A stretch of 64,000 bases of DNA. It comes from Aphelocoma coerulescens. Lineage: Eukaryota; Chordata; Aves; Passeriformes; Corvidae. The notes beneath the pieces are model-generated. The model saw nothing but the letters and a program-made list of their open reading frames with translations. It made no database searches and was not told the DNA's origin. Position numbers and translations under genes: made by a program. Shown here one piece after another: positions 24,993-36,414 of this stretch. The stretch spans positions 36,371,501-36,435,500 of the forward strand of contig NC_091020.1 in assembly GCF_041296385.1 (NCBI RefSeq), in the 5' to 3' direction. Within the stretch, counting starts at the first letter, position 1, and the number at the start of each line of letters is the position of its first letter.

Positions 24993-25794
24993 ACCATGGC
25001 CAGCAGCCCGCAGGAGAACTCGCCAGAGAGCCCAAAGCGCCTGGAGCTGAAGGCAGGAGCCGAGGCTGAGCCGCCCACGGGGGGGCCCGGCTGCAGCCGG
25101 AGCCAGGACAGCAGGGAGCACTGCTGCCCACGGGAACGGAGAGACACTGCCGGGATGTGCGCTCAGCCAGACGGGGCAACGGCACTGCCAACAGGAGAAA
25201 GCACCTCCAGCCCTTACCAAAAAAAAAAAAATAAAAGGTGAAGCAGGCAACAGCTGAGCACCAAACAACTGCGTCGCATAATAAACCAAATATTTGCAAC
25301 ACATCAAAAGGCACTGCTTTGAGAAAAGCAGGTATATTTTAAAATTCAAAAGCCTAAACTTCTCACAGGAACTTTGTTTGGTGTTTGGAATTGTTGTAAT
25401 GTTTCGTTCCAGGGAAGATGGGGAGCAGCTTGGGTGCAGGAGGCTTTGCTGTAACAAATGTCCCAGCAGTGTTAAGGGAAGCCGAGAGACCCCAGCCAAA
25501 TGGCCAGAGTCAGCAACGTGTAAATTAAAGTACAGCAAAAAAAGAAAATTAAAAAAGCCAAAAGTTTTGTAAAATACTGGCCAAGTGTTAAATTTGCTGG
25601 ATGGGCAACAGCATATTTCTGTGAGTCTCTAATTGCAGAACTCTAACCAGCTCAAAAGAAATCAAAATCCTTGTAATTTCAATCAATACTGAAAACTCCC
25701 TGGTCACAGCAGAGGACAACACCTCGTGCCAGCTTCCCAAACCTGGGGAGAGCCAGATCTCCTTATCAGTGCAAACATAAAGCCTGAGAGCCAT
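24993..25794. other. Intergenic unique sequence
   Basis: It includes a 13-nt A run at 25219 and GC-rich sequence with several CpGs at 25000-25170. Nothing was recognised. Confidence 0.6.
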
Positions 25795-26497
25795 AAAATC
25801 ATGGACTTGTTCGGGGTGGAGCTCAGACTTGTTCTCTGAGACCATCGAGTGCAACCATTCCCAGCACTGCCCAGGCCACCACTGCCCCACGTCCCCAGGT
25901 GCCACATCCACAGGGTTTTTAAATCCCTCCAGGGATGGGGACTCCACCCCTGCCCTGGGCAGCTCTGCCAGGGCCAGAAGACCCTTTTGGATAGGAAATT
26001 TTCTCCAATATCCACCCTGAGCCTCCCCTGGCCCAGCCTGAGGCCGTTCCCTCTCCTCCTGTCCCTGTTCCCTGGGAGCAGAGCCCGACCCCCCCGGCTG
26101 CCCCCTCCTGTCAGGGACTTGTGCAGAGCCACAAGGTCCCCCCTGAGCCTCCTTTGCTCCAGCCTGAGCCCCTTTCCCAGCTCCCTCAGCTGCTCCTGGG
26201 GCTCTCCAGCCCCTTCCCAGCTCCGTTCCCTGCCCTGGACATGCTCCAGCCCCTCCAGGGCTCTCCTGGTGGGATGGGTGTAGAGCTGCCCCAGGATCCC
26301 AGGGGTCCCTCGCTGGGGCTGGCACAGGGCTGGCTGTGCCTGCCCTGGGGCTCGTGTCCAGACCCCCAGGGCCTTGCCCAGCTGTCCAGCCCCTCTGCCC
26401 CAGCCTGGAGCATTCATGGTGTCACCCACGGGCAGGACCTGGCACTTGGCCTTGTTGACCGTCACCCCACTGGCCTCTGCTCGTGAAGCCACCACAG
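25795..26497 (-). mobile_element. CR1 fragment with decayed ORF2 C-terminus, antisense, about 700 bp
   Basis: The 3' UTR part (25800-26020) resembles the copy at 17301. Further right, the - strand frame retains CR1 ORF2 C-terminal landmarks: LRLEQRRLRGDLVALHKSL, preceded by EHVQGRERSWEG and, upstream, NKAKCQVLPVGDT. It is the longest CR1 copy in the window. It has no reverse-transcriptase catalytic region and is not functional. Confidence 0.88.
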
Positions 26498-29400
26498 TGG
26501 TGACACATCATTGCCCCAACAATGTTCTTGCCCCTGTGCAGTGGGAGATAAGATTTCAGAGTGTGCTGCCCATAATTCATGTGGCCTAAGCAGCATTGAC
26601 ATGATAAGAGCTGCCCAAACAACAGCCCCAATGAGGAGGGATCTGGTGGCATTGCAGCCTCATTCCCAGCTGCCAGCTTCATTTTCTGTCTGATTGCACA
26701 AAGGCGTCAGGCTGCAGCATCCATCCGTGTTCCTGTCAGTTTACACAGCAGTTTGAGTATCGCTACCACAGCCCAAATTCTCCAGGCAAGGACAAGCATT
26801 AATTTCCATGAGCAGAACCCGAGAGCCGGGCTGAAACAAGTGCCAGCAGCACGGTGGGAAAGGTGCAGGGGAAGGTCAGCCCGCTGAGCAGCAGCTCCAG
26901 ACCACCCCAGCCCTCACTCACAACCAGCAGCAGATCTGCAGTGACACAGCTCCTCCCCACCTGGCAGCCCAGCCCTCTCAGAGTTCGCCCCAGCATTCCA
27001 GGTATTTGCCCAGTCCTGGACATCCTGGTGTACCTGGAATTTCCCCCCTGTCTCAGCCATACCTGTTATCCCAGACTCTCCCATTGCTGAAGAATTGGCA
27101 AATATTCTGTTCCCCAGCTCTACATCCCAGCAGAATTCTGCTGGCACTCAGCAAAATGCCACAGGCTGGAGAGGAATGGGGGCAGGAGCTGCAGCCCCTC
27201 CACAGGAGCTGTTCTGCCAGTGCCCAGAGGGGAAGGCTTCAGAAACTCACGCAGTTCCTCAGACACAAGGAGCTCTCAGCAGCCAGGGTGGGAGACAGCA
27301 GCTTTTCCAACCCCAGCATCTCTCCTCTCCAGCAGGAACAGTAATTCCCCTCTGATTTCACAGGCAGAAGTGGCACTCCAGGGTTTCTGGAGACAACCCT
27401 CTCGTTGGTGCAGCTGTTTCTGCAAGGTGTCCACACCTTCTTGCCCAGCTCAGCACCTATTCTCAAATGCATTACATGGCTTCCTTCTTCAAAATAAGTT
27501 CCCTTCCTCTGACTTTAAGCAGCTCAACTTCCTATAAAAAAACCCTCTGCCATATAAAAGACTTTAGTGTAGGGCTCATTAGTAAGCTCAAACTCTCCCC
27601 ACTTCTTCCCACGTCTTTGGAATCCCTGGAGAGAACAACTTTGCTTTGATTAGAGGGGAAAACATCTTCTCTTTCAGTTTATATCAGAGTGCCTGAAACC
27701 CAACATTGAATTTGGGATGGGGATGTGGTACTTGTGCATGCAAGTAATGGAGAGGTTTGTACAGGATGGAGTGAAAGCAAACAACAACTCCAATTAAACT
27801 GGGCTGACGGACACCATGTCGGCAGCATGGCTCAGGGCAGGGCTTTCCAGCTCTCCATGGGAAAGCGTTCTCCAGGACCTTGTAGCCGACATGATTTCAC
27901 TGGCTGTTCATCACTCTCAGGTCTGGGGAACCCAGGGCTCCCCACTCCCTGTGGCTGTGCTGGAGCTCTCCAGAGGGATTTGGGGTTTTCTTGGGATGAT
28001 TCAAGAAGTCACATGTGTAATATGCCTCAGACAAAAGGTTTGAATACTGAAATTTCTAAAATAAGGAGTACAGTGCCTGGTTTTGGTGTGCTGAGTGCAG
28101 AGAGCCCGTGAAGGCACCTGCCTTTGTCTGTGGGCTCGCCAGAGCCAGCAGCAGGACAGGGGCTTTGACACGTGCATAGCTCACCCCCTCACACTGATGG
28201 CACCTCACAACACCAAACCAGCCCTCCCCAGCCCCTTCAGCCCCACATGCCCTCAGAACCTGAACCTGGGGTGTTTTCTTGCCCTGCTCACCACCAAGGG
28301 GAAGTTCCAGGAGGATAGACACAAGAGAATTCTGACAAAAATATTGGTGTGAGGATAAAGAGGAAAGGCTAAACCTTGGAAACACTGAGCAAAAATCAGT
28401 AAAGCTCAAAATGAGCTCAAAATGATGTGTGCTGGAACAAGTTGAAGGTACAGCTAGAATGCACCCCCCATCTGGAGTGCAACTGGGTGACAGCAAAGCA
28501 AACCAGCAAAGAGAAAGGAACTGGAGCCCAGCGACTCCAGCCACAGCCAAGCTCCCTGACTGTGCCTGCCCAGGTAACCAGCCAGGGCTTGTAGTACAGC
28601 GCAACAGCCACCTTAAGAGGTGTTTCTTATGGGTGTGCCTTAGTCGGTAACTTTTATGACATTGAAATGGAAATGAATCAATGGAAAAGGCTTCACTTCA
28701 GAATTATGACTTAAAAGAGTTCAATGGGTGAGACAAGTTGCACTGCTAACAAAACCTGCATTCTTTATGAGTAGGATATTCCGCTTCCAGCAGCAATCCT
28801 CAGTTGGGAAGTGGCTGCAAACACTTCATAAGCTCGTGGTAGGCAAACAGGGCAGCTCAAATCACTGAAACAAACAGTTGCCAGCGTCTGTGTTGTGTTC
28901 TCCGGGTGCTGTTTGCCCTGGCTCCGGTCCCAGTGCCAGCCTGTGTTTCACAGCTCGTGCCGTTCCCCGAGGACACGGCTCCGTCAGCACTGCAGGACTC
29001 AGGCCAAGGGACGCTTCCTCAGCTGACCAGTTCAGGCAGGACGTGTAACCAGTAACAGCAGTGCCCATGTCCTGACAGCAGCACAGTGACAGCTCTCAGC
29101 TTTGCTGAGGATGTCTGTGGCACTGCGTGTTCTGGCACAGGAACGTTTTGGGGCTCCTGCTGTGCAGCTCAGGGCTGTGATGAGCTGTGCTCGCCCAGGC
29201 CAGGGTAACCTGCGCTCCTCCTCCCATCCCTGCCTTCGCATGTGCCTGAGCACACCACCACACCCCAGGGACACTCAGGCACCAGGACACCCCGGGAGCA
29301 GAGCACTTAGAGCCCAGGACAAAGCTAAAGGCTCCCAAGTCTACTTCCTCCCATGTTTCACAGCTCCAATTGTAACTATCGTAAGCAACAACATTCCTGT

Positions 29401-30182
29401 TCTCTTTTTTATAGAACCATGTCTCACATTCTGGAAGACCTGCAACATGTGGGTGGTGCTCCTAGGAAATTGCTGCCTGACTGGCACCAGTATTTGGGAT
29501 AAGAGGGGTTGGCGGGGGCTACAGGAGCATGCACAGCCGTGTCCCCACGCCCCAGCATCAGGGGAGCCCCAGTGGCCTCAGCCCACAGGGCACAGCTCAT
29601 GCTCAGAGACAGCAGCTCCCTGTGAGACACAGGGCTGTCCCGCTGTCCCCTGGCTGGAGAACAAAGCACCCTCAGTGCCACAGCTCTGGGAGTCACAGAG
29701 AGAAGGGCCTTGTCTCTACAATCATCCTGCGGCAATAAAAATACCCAAACCTGCTGCCACTGGTTTGGAACTCACTCCCCTTCACACACCATTATGGCTA
29801 CAAGGTGCACAGGGCAGACAGTCTGGAGACAGAAGAGTTTTTAAAATTTCACTCTATGGAGCCCATAGTAACATACTCTGTTACCAGCATCCACCAACTC
29901 CTCAAGGATTCTTCCTGAGACTTCCAACCCAATTTAGCTCCACCATATGTCAGTGCTACTTGCTTCAGCACTGAATTTTCTCCAGTATTTCACTACAGCT
30001 AAAACACTCCTCTGTTATTCTGAATAAAATGAATAAAGGAAAAAATAACTGAGTAACTGAAAAAAAAATCAGTTTAAGAGGATGATGGGTCTGGAAGCCA
30101 ACCAAACTTACCATCACCCTGTTGCACAGAGGGTAGGCAGCACACTCCCCTGGCTGTGAAAAGATTCAACATTTCATTTATG
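26498..30182. other. Intergenic unique sequence
   Basis: This is the longest CR1-free stretch of the left half. It contains a 290-codon open frame at 29102-29974 that lacks recognisable homology (see findings). No other feature was recognised. Confidence 0.6.
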
Positions 30183-30440
30183 GAATCACAATCATGGAAT
30201 GGTTTGGGTTTAAAAGGACCTCAAAGCCCACCCAGTGCCACCCCTGCCATGGGCAGGGACACCTCCCACTGTCCCAGGCTGCTCCCAGCCCCAATGTCCA
30301 GCCTGGCCTTGGGCACTGCCAGGGATCCAGGGGCAGCCCCAGCTGCTCTGGGCACCCTGTGCCAGGGCCTGCCCACCCTGCCAGGGAACAATTCCTTCCC
30401 CAACATCCCATGTAAACCTGCCTTCCTTCAGCCTAAGGCC
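30183..30440 (-). mobile_element. CR1 3' fragment, antisense
   Basis: It starts at AATCACAATCATGGAATGGT and runs to GGGAACAATTCCTTCCCCAA. Confidence 0.92.
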
Positions 30441-30840
30441 ATTGCCCCTTGGCCTATTCAGTCCCATCTCCCTTAAAAACCCCTTCACTTTTAAAGAGTT
30501 TTACTGAACACTTTTCCAAGCCAAAGCCTGGCAAGCAGAGCACCCCAAGGGTTTACTATGGCACTGCTGCTGGGATGTGCATTTCCTGCAGCAGCCAACA
30601 AGGAACGTAGAAGAGTTTGCTAATCCTGTTCATTTTTAACTCCTCATTTTGGCCCATGTGGCCCTTTGATCCTCTGACCCTCTTGAAATCACACCCTTTC
30701 ATCAGCAAGGTAAGAGGGATAAAAGTCTTCATTCAAGCCTTCACTATCTAAAACTAGAGAAGCTGCATTAAGGAAAAATGCCATTTCCTACATTTATGTG
30801 CATCCCACACAAATGGTTTGAGGGCTTCTCCTTGCAGCTG
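30441..30840. other. Intergenic unique sequence between two CR1 copies
   Basis: Nothing was recognised in this stretch. Confidence 0.6.
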
Positions 30841-31190
30841 ACCCAAACGGAGGGGAGACTCATCGGGGTCTGCAGCTCCTCCCGAGGGCAGCTCCAATCT
30901 CTGCTCTCTGGGCCAGGGACAGCACCCAGGGAGCAGCTGGAGCTGGGCTATGGAAGGCTCAGGTTGGGTATCAGGGAAAGGTTCTTCCCCCAGAGGGTGC
31001 TGGCACTGCCCAGGCTCCCCAGGGAATGGGCACGGCCCCGAGGCTGCCAGAGCTCCAGGAGCGTTTGGACAGCGCTGCCAGGGATGCCCAGGGTGGGGTT
31101 GTTGGGGTGTCTGGGCAGGGCCAGGGGTTGGAATGGATGATCCTGTGGCTCCCTTCCCACTCAGGATATTATGTGATTCTATGAAATAAA
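30841..31190 (+). mobile_element. CR1 3' fragment, sense, older subfamily
   Basis: It has AAGGCTCAGGTTGGGTATCA, GGGAAAGGTTCTTCCCCCAG and a complete tail ATTATGTGATTCTATGAAAT, the CR1-type terminal microsatellite. Confidence 0.88.
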
Positions 31191-34100
31191 AGGGTGTTTC
31201 CCTAACAGGAGTGTTCACAGTGGAATTTAAACATTTCCTTTTCAAAGTGAAGTGTTTTTCTTTCCATCCTGCCTTAAGCATCCACATTAGTTTCATGCAA
31301 GAAGAAATACTTGAGGAATGAGTGCTATCCATGCTGGCTGTGCCACAGTTCGCCAGTGGGGAAGGACTGAGAGCCCAGGAGCACAGGACCTGCAGCCACA
31401 CCTTGCCGAGGCAGTGACTCATGGCTCCACTGGGACACGGTTGTAACTTTTCTTCTCCAGAGGAAAACACACAGGTAGCAATTAAAATCTGGGTGAGGCT
31501 GGACAAACCCATAAATGTTTGGAATTATTCCGAAGTTATAATTGAAGTTGGAGAGCGGAGCAGCTACAGCGGAATGGGGATGAGATTCTGACATTTAAGG
31601 AAGTGTCACTGAGAGAAATCTTGCTGTCACAGATATGACTCACCCACTGCTGTGCCTGACAGGTGCCTTCTCTGACTCCTGAGATCAAGATAATTTCACT
31701 TTAATCTGACAGAAGCAGAGGGATGAGCAATGCCATTTATTTATAATACAAGCTCCCTTCAAAGGTGACTTGAAAATGAATATTTTGGGATGATGTTCAT
31801 AGGTCATTGCTGCAGAGGTGTGAAAACAGCACAAAGGGCCCTCTCTGGATGGAAAGCACGGCACAGAGAAGCAACACTGACTGTCCCCAGAACAGCGCCT
31901 GTCTAGGGAAGACACTGTGGTGGGGGAAGCTGGGAGGCACTGGGAGAGACCAACATCAGGCAACACAGCATGTGGCAAGGCAGAGATTTATTTGGTTTTC
32001 ATTACAGTAACAAGATGACAAACATTTGGCTCCTGTTTTAACCTGAGACTACAGTGGCACACCTGGTTCCTTCCAACAGTGATTCCCGTTGGGAAAGAAG
32101 TGCACAGGACCTCTGCAATGCCATGAGCCAGCCCTGAAGCAAAGTGGCAGGGACTGGGCTGGGCAGGACAGAGCAACCAACCACTCTTGTCAGAGGCAAT
32201 AATAACCTGAAAGGTTGACTGCCATAAATCTGACTGGAAACAGGATGGAGTTCCCAGCTCTCAGGCAAATAACCAGGAGGTGATCTCCAAAGTTACCCTC
32301 AGCTACTCCCAACTACTGCTCTATAGCGAATTAGGAACAGTGAGTTAGGCACCAAACGAGATGTGGTCCCTGGCTTGGGCCTGAGTAACAGGCAAAGCCA
32401 TTTCCAAATCCACACCAGTGCCACTGTGGCTCCTCAGCCAGGGGCACCAAGCACCCATTCCAAAGATCCTCTGCAGGCAGCAACACTTCTGACACGACTC
32501 CAAAGTGATTTCTGTACAAGTGCTCCCAGAGTGCGGAGAAGCTGCCTGAAGTGTTGGGTTAGCTCTAGATCTTTCCTTATAAAGCCAGAGAGCAATTACT
32601 GGATCACGGCACGAAGAACACAGTGGAACAGACACTTTCTTCAGTCAGGAGGTGATTCAGCTATCAAAGAGACTCTTTTGTTTCTATTTTGGGGGAAAAA
32701 ACCCATCACTGCTTTCAGATGTCTAAAGCTGACTTTGCCAGGGTTCTTCAGGGCTATCAGAGGCTGCGAAGGGCTCTGTGATCCCTCCCTTCTCCTCACA
32801 CTCCAGCCTCTCTGACAGTCCTGTGGAACACCTGGAAACGGTACCTGAGGGTGAGCAGGACACGAACTGTGACTCACAGGGCACACTCTGCCTCTGCAGC
32901 CAGAAATAGAGAGCACAGCGCATGGCCTCATCCGTCCCCTCACCCGGAGCCATCCAGGACACATGCAGTGTGCCAGGAAAATGCTGTGCTGCTCCTTCCT
33001 GGAAGAGCTCCGCTCTCCAGAGCCACGGATCAGCTGGCGCCAGGCGGGCAGAGGGATGCTCTGCACGTCACAGGAGCTCTGCACGGGACAGGCTGGTGAC
33101 AGCGAGGAAGGTGACCGCAGCACTGGTACCTGGGGAGAGCAGGGAGGGAAAAGCTGAACCACAAGGTATAGGACATTTGCCTGGACATGACAAAGGGACT
33201 TTCCTGAGGGGCTTGGATGCAAGGGCTCTTCGGAGCAGGAAAAGAGTCTGAATGCCATGCAAATCCAATACAACACCGATATTTCAAAGAAAGTGGGATC
33301 TGTGCTCAGGTGTGGGAGCAGGTTCCTGGGTAGGAACCACCAGAGTTTAACAAGGACTGACCCCAGTAAGGACTGAAGTCCAGGGTATCTTTGTATACCA
33401 TAGGGGAAAATACAGAGTAAAAAACACAGGTTAAATTACTAAACACAGGGCTAATAAGGCAACCCACCAACTGCCAAACCACAGGTTTGCTCCAAAGTTT
33501 GGAACACTGACAAGAATTCCATGGGAAAAAAATCTGTTGTGCTTCTCACCTAAGAATAATCAGTTTTGATGTCAATTAGCATGTGATATGCGTGTGGTGT
33601 TTATCTATTAATGAAATCTGACTCCATGTGCCCACTAGCCATACTTCCCTTTAGGATAAACACTCTTTCCATGGCTTGCCCTGTGTTTTTTAAAATTACC
33701 CTTCCAGCACCCTCTGTTTTCAGAGCAGTAGCAGTGAGAGGCCCCTGGCAGAGCTCAGGGCTCTGTTACTCCTAACCAGAGGATGGAAAACAGGCTGAGG
33801 AACAACAGCTGTGGCTCCAGCAGCACCTCCCACAGCATACGTGGGGGGCATGGAGCAGCTGGCCCGGCACGATCCTATTTCCAGAGCACATTTGGAAACT
33901 TCGCTCTCAGAAGCTTTTCTTGCTCAGTGTGGCAAGGGCAGAATGTCACCTTCTTGTGAGTGCACAGCAGTGACCCACTGAACGGGGAACAGCCGCTGCT
34001 GACACCCTGTGCCTTAGTTCTGGGAATTCTACAAAAGCACCAGACCCACCCCCGTTCCCCGGCTTGTGCAACACCCTCTCCCTGGGCCCCCCCACGCTCC

Positions 34101-34254
34101 CAGCGCTGAGCAGGGAAAGCTTTCCCAACACTCCAGTGAAAGCGTTCTCAGCACTCCCACCCCAGAACCGCCCCCATCCCCCAGCGTGGGCAGCAGGAAA
34201 GGGGGAATTCTGCCCCTGTGCCCAGGTGAGCCCCCACCTGCAGAGCTGCCCCAG
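31191..34254. other. Intergenic unique sequence with a possible - strand transcript end
   Basis: No coding exon was recognised. On the - strand an AATAAA (31987-31992) ends a moderately GC-rich, non-repetitive segment, which would suit the 3' end of an unannotated - strand transcript. Confidence 0.5.
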
Positions 34255-34530
34255 CCCTGGCCCAGCACAGGAAGGAGCTGGAGCTGCTGGAGCCAGGCAC
34301 CAAATGAGCAGAGGGATGGAGCAGCTCTGCTGGGAGGGAAGGCTGGGAGAGCTGGGGGTGTTCAGCCTGGAGAGGAGAAGCTTTGGGGTGACCTCAGTGT
34401 GGCCTCACAGGGCCTGAAGGGGCCAACAAGAAACATGGAGAGAGACGATTTACAAGAGCCTGGAGTGCCAGGACAAGGGGGAAGGACTTCCCACTGCCAG
34501 AGGGCAGGGTTTAAAGACATTCTTTGCCCT
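34255..34530 (+). mobile_element. CR1 fragment (ORF2 C-terminus to 3' UTR start), sense
   Basis: It begins CTGGCCCAGCACAGGAAGGA and includes GGTGTTCAGCCTGGAGAGGA and the GGGGCCAACAAGAAACATGG block. It lacks the 3' tail, which is unusual because CR1 copies are normally truncated at the 5' side. Confidence 0.88.
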
Positions 34531-35604
34531 TAAAGATGACCCTCCTATAGCTACAGAGGAGACAGCCAAGAGACTAAGTAAAAAATCATTTAATTTAAAC
34601 ACTTGATACACAACACACAGCATAAGGAATAAACACAAATCAAGTAATGAATTCATAAATGGGCACAGATGTCATACCAAGAGATTAAATAAGGAAAGCT
34701 TGAGTCAAACACATTTCTGTATCTAAATTACCAAGAAAAGGCTGCAAGCCCAGAGCAGAAATGTCTCTGAGAGGAACCATCCTGAACTCAGGCAAGTGCC
34801 AGACTTCAGTCCTTCCACAGGAAAGTCCCGAGGAACCTCTAGGTAAAATTCCATTCCGTAACATAAAGACTCCCAGCAGAGAGCTTTACTTGTCCCTAAC
34901 AAGACTTTTACTCTGTAAGAGGATGTTCTTCACTCATCTGTGCTCAAGATCACAATTAACCATGTCTGTTCATCAGCCACTTTCCTTGCATTTTTTACAA
35001 CCAAGAGGATTCAGGACACCACTTCAGACTGAGACAGGACAATGCAGACCTGTTACCTTTCCAAGCACTTAGGCCTTCCCTGGAAGCAGTTGGGCTTTAA
35101 AGTTCATTAAGCTGTACCACTTTCTGAGGGACTTAGAGATCAGGAATACCTCAACACAGGGATTTTGGGGCAAACAGAGAATTCATTTTGATTTCTTTCT
35201 GCTCTTTCAGACTTAGGGGCAGAAATTGCGTCTTCACAACTTCCAGTGTCCGTGCTTGGAAAAGAAGCAGTCGGTGTAAGAGGCCAAACTCAACGCAGCA
35301 CCAGGAATATTCAGTTTCTGAGGCAGGAGATTCGGGAAAGAGGCAGTGCCTGCGCCCGGGGTTAAACAGCTGCACCCCAGGTGCAGGTGCCAGGAGCGCA
35401 GTTCCTGAGGGATCGCCCCCGGCCGTGTGTCCCTGCCCCGAGCTCCACACCCGGCCAGGCACAGCCCCAGCGCACGGTCCCGGCTCGGGGCTGGATCCCA
35501 GATCCGCCTCCTGCAGCGAGGGGAGCGGGCACGGCCTCGGGCTGAGGCACGAGAGTCAGAGCGGATCTTAGACAGCGCTTTCACTGACAGGGTGCTCGGG
35601 CCTT
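34531..35604. other. Intergenic sequence upstream of PPP2R2D
   Basis: AT-rich to 34700 and increasingly GC-rich and CpG-rich from 35340 toward the promoter. No exon was recognised. Confidence 0.6.
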
Positions 35605-35778
35605 GGCACGGCTGCCCAGGGAGGGTTGGAGTGCCCATCCCTGGAGGTGTCCCAGGAAGGCCCGGAGGCGGCACTCAGAGCTCTGCGCTGGGGACAAGGT
35701 GGGGATGGGGCACAGCTTGGACTCGATGATCCTGGAGGTCTTTTCCAATCTCAGTGACTCTGTGATTCTGTGATAAAT
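35605..35778 (+). mobile_element. CR1 3' fragment, sense, just upstream of the PPP2R2D CpG island
   Basis: It runs from GGCTGCCCAGGGAGGGTTGG to GGAGGTCTTTTCCAATCTCA and the tail TGTGATTCTGTGATAAA. Confidence 0.9.
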
Positions 35779-36281
35779 CTGCCCCAGAGCAGCGCTGACC
35801 CCCCTGAGCCCCCGCTACCCTCCTTCCCCTCACCCGGCTCTGGCGCTCGCTGAGGGCGCAAACGAGTCAGAAGCACGTTCTTCTTTATTATTATTTTTTT
35901 TTTTCCTCATCACAATTAACCCTTCAGGGAGCGGGCAGAAATAAAAAAAAAAAAAAACATCGGGAGGCACAGCGTTATCTCCCCGCTGTGGCGGTCCCGC
36001 CCCGTCCCTTCACGTAAAGCCGCGTGTGGAGCGGCGCGTGTGGAGGCGCGTGTGGAGCCCCTGCTGCCGCCTGGGGAGCGCCTCCGCAGCCGCACCACCA
36101 AGACCACCACTTCTTCCTCCTCCTCACGCTCATCCTCCCGCTGCCGCTGCCCTGCACGCCCCGCATCCCGCCAGGAGCGTGCCGGGAGGGTACCGGGACG
36201 GTGCCGGGATGGTGCCGGGATGGTGCCGGCATCACCGCCCCGCTCGCTGCCCGGCCCGCCCTCCCTGAGGGGAGCCGGCGG

Positions 36282-36289
36282 TGACGTCA
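36282..36289. promoter_or_regulatory. Full CRE palindrome TGACGTCA
   Basis: This is a perfect CREB/ATF consensus 119 bp upstream of the PPP2R2D ATG within the CpG island. Full palindromes near starts are commonly bound by CREB/ATF factors. The site itself is seen directly and its function is inferred. Confidence 0.6.
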
Positions 36290-36311
36290 CGGCCGGGCCG
36301 CCCGGCAATGG

Positions 36312-36322
36312 GCGCCATTTTG
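36312..36322 (+). promoter_or_regulatory. YY1-like GCGCCATTTTG element
   Basis: The GCCATTTT core matches the YY1 consensus in the orientation often seen at or just downstream of transcription starts. If so, the start site lies near 36290-36315. This is inference from the motif. Confidence 0.4.
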
Positions 36323-36407
36323 AAACCGCGAACCCTCCCGCGGCTCCGGGCGGCTCCGTCCCGCTCCCGGCCCCGCTCCCGGCCCCGCTCCCGCGGCTCC
36401 CCCCGCT

Positions 36408-36414
36408 ATGGCAG
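36408..36414 (+). CDS. PPP2R2D: PPP2R2D coding exon 1 (7 nt)
   Basis: Only ATG GCA G is coding, giving Met-Ala and the first base of Gly3. The donor is GTCGGT at 36415. The start has a good Kozak context, with G at -3 and G at +4. It lies in the CpG island, and intron 1 is only 227 bp. Confidence 0.9.

Noticed and set aside
24774..25538. 254-codon - strand frame
   Set aside because: Part of it is CR1 3' UTR sequence read backwards, and the rest has no homology. Similar [16 protein letters not shown] peptides recur at every CR1 copy and are repeat translations.
1..35600. Exons of TCERG1L, the expected upstream neighbour
   Set aside because: No WW or FF domain-like coding segment was recognised on either strand. 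The gene probably lies further left.
35881..35957. Poly-T and poly-A runs flanking a short segment, suggesting a retroposed insert
   Set aside because: The T run and A run lie on the same strand with only about 35 bp between them and no target-site duplication, so simple homopolymer expansion is likelier.
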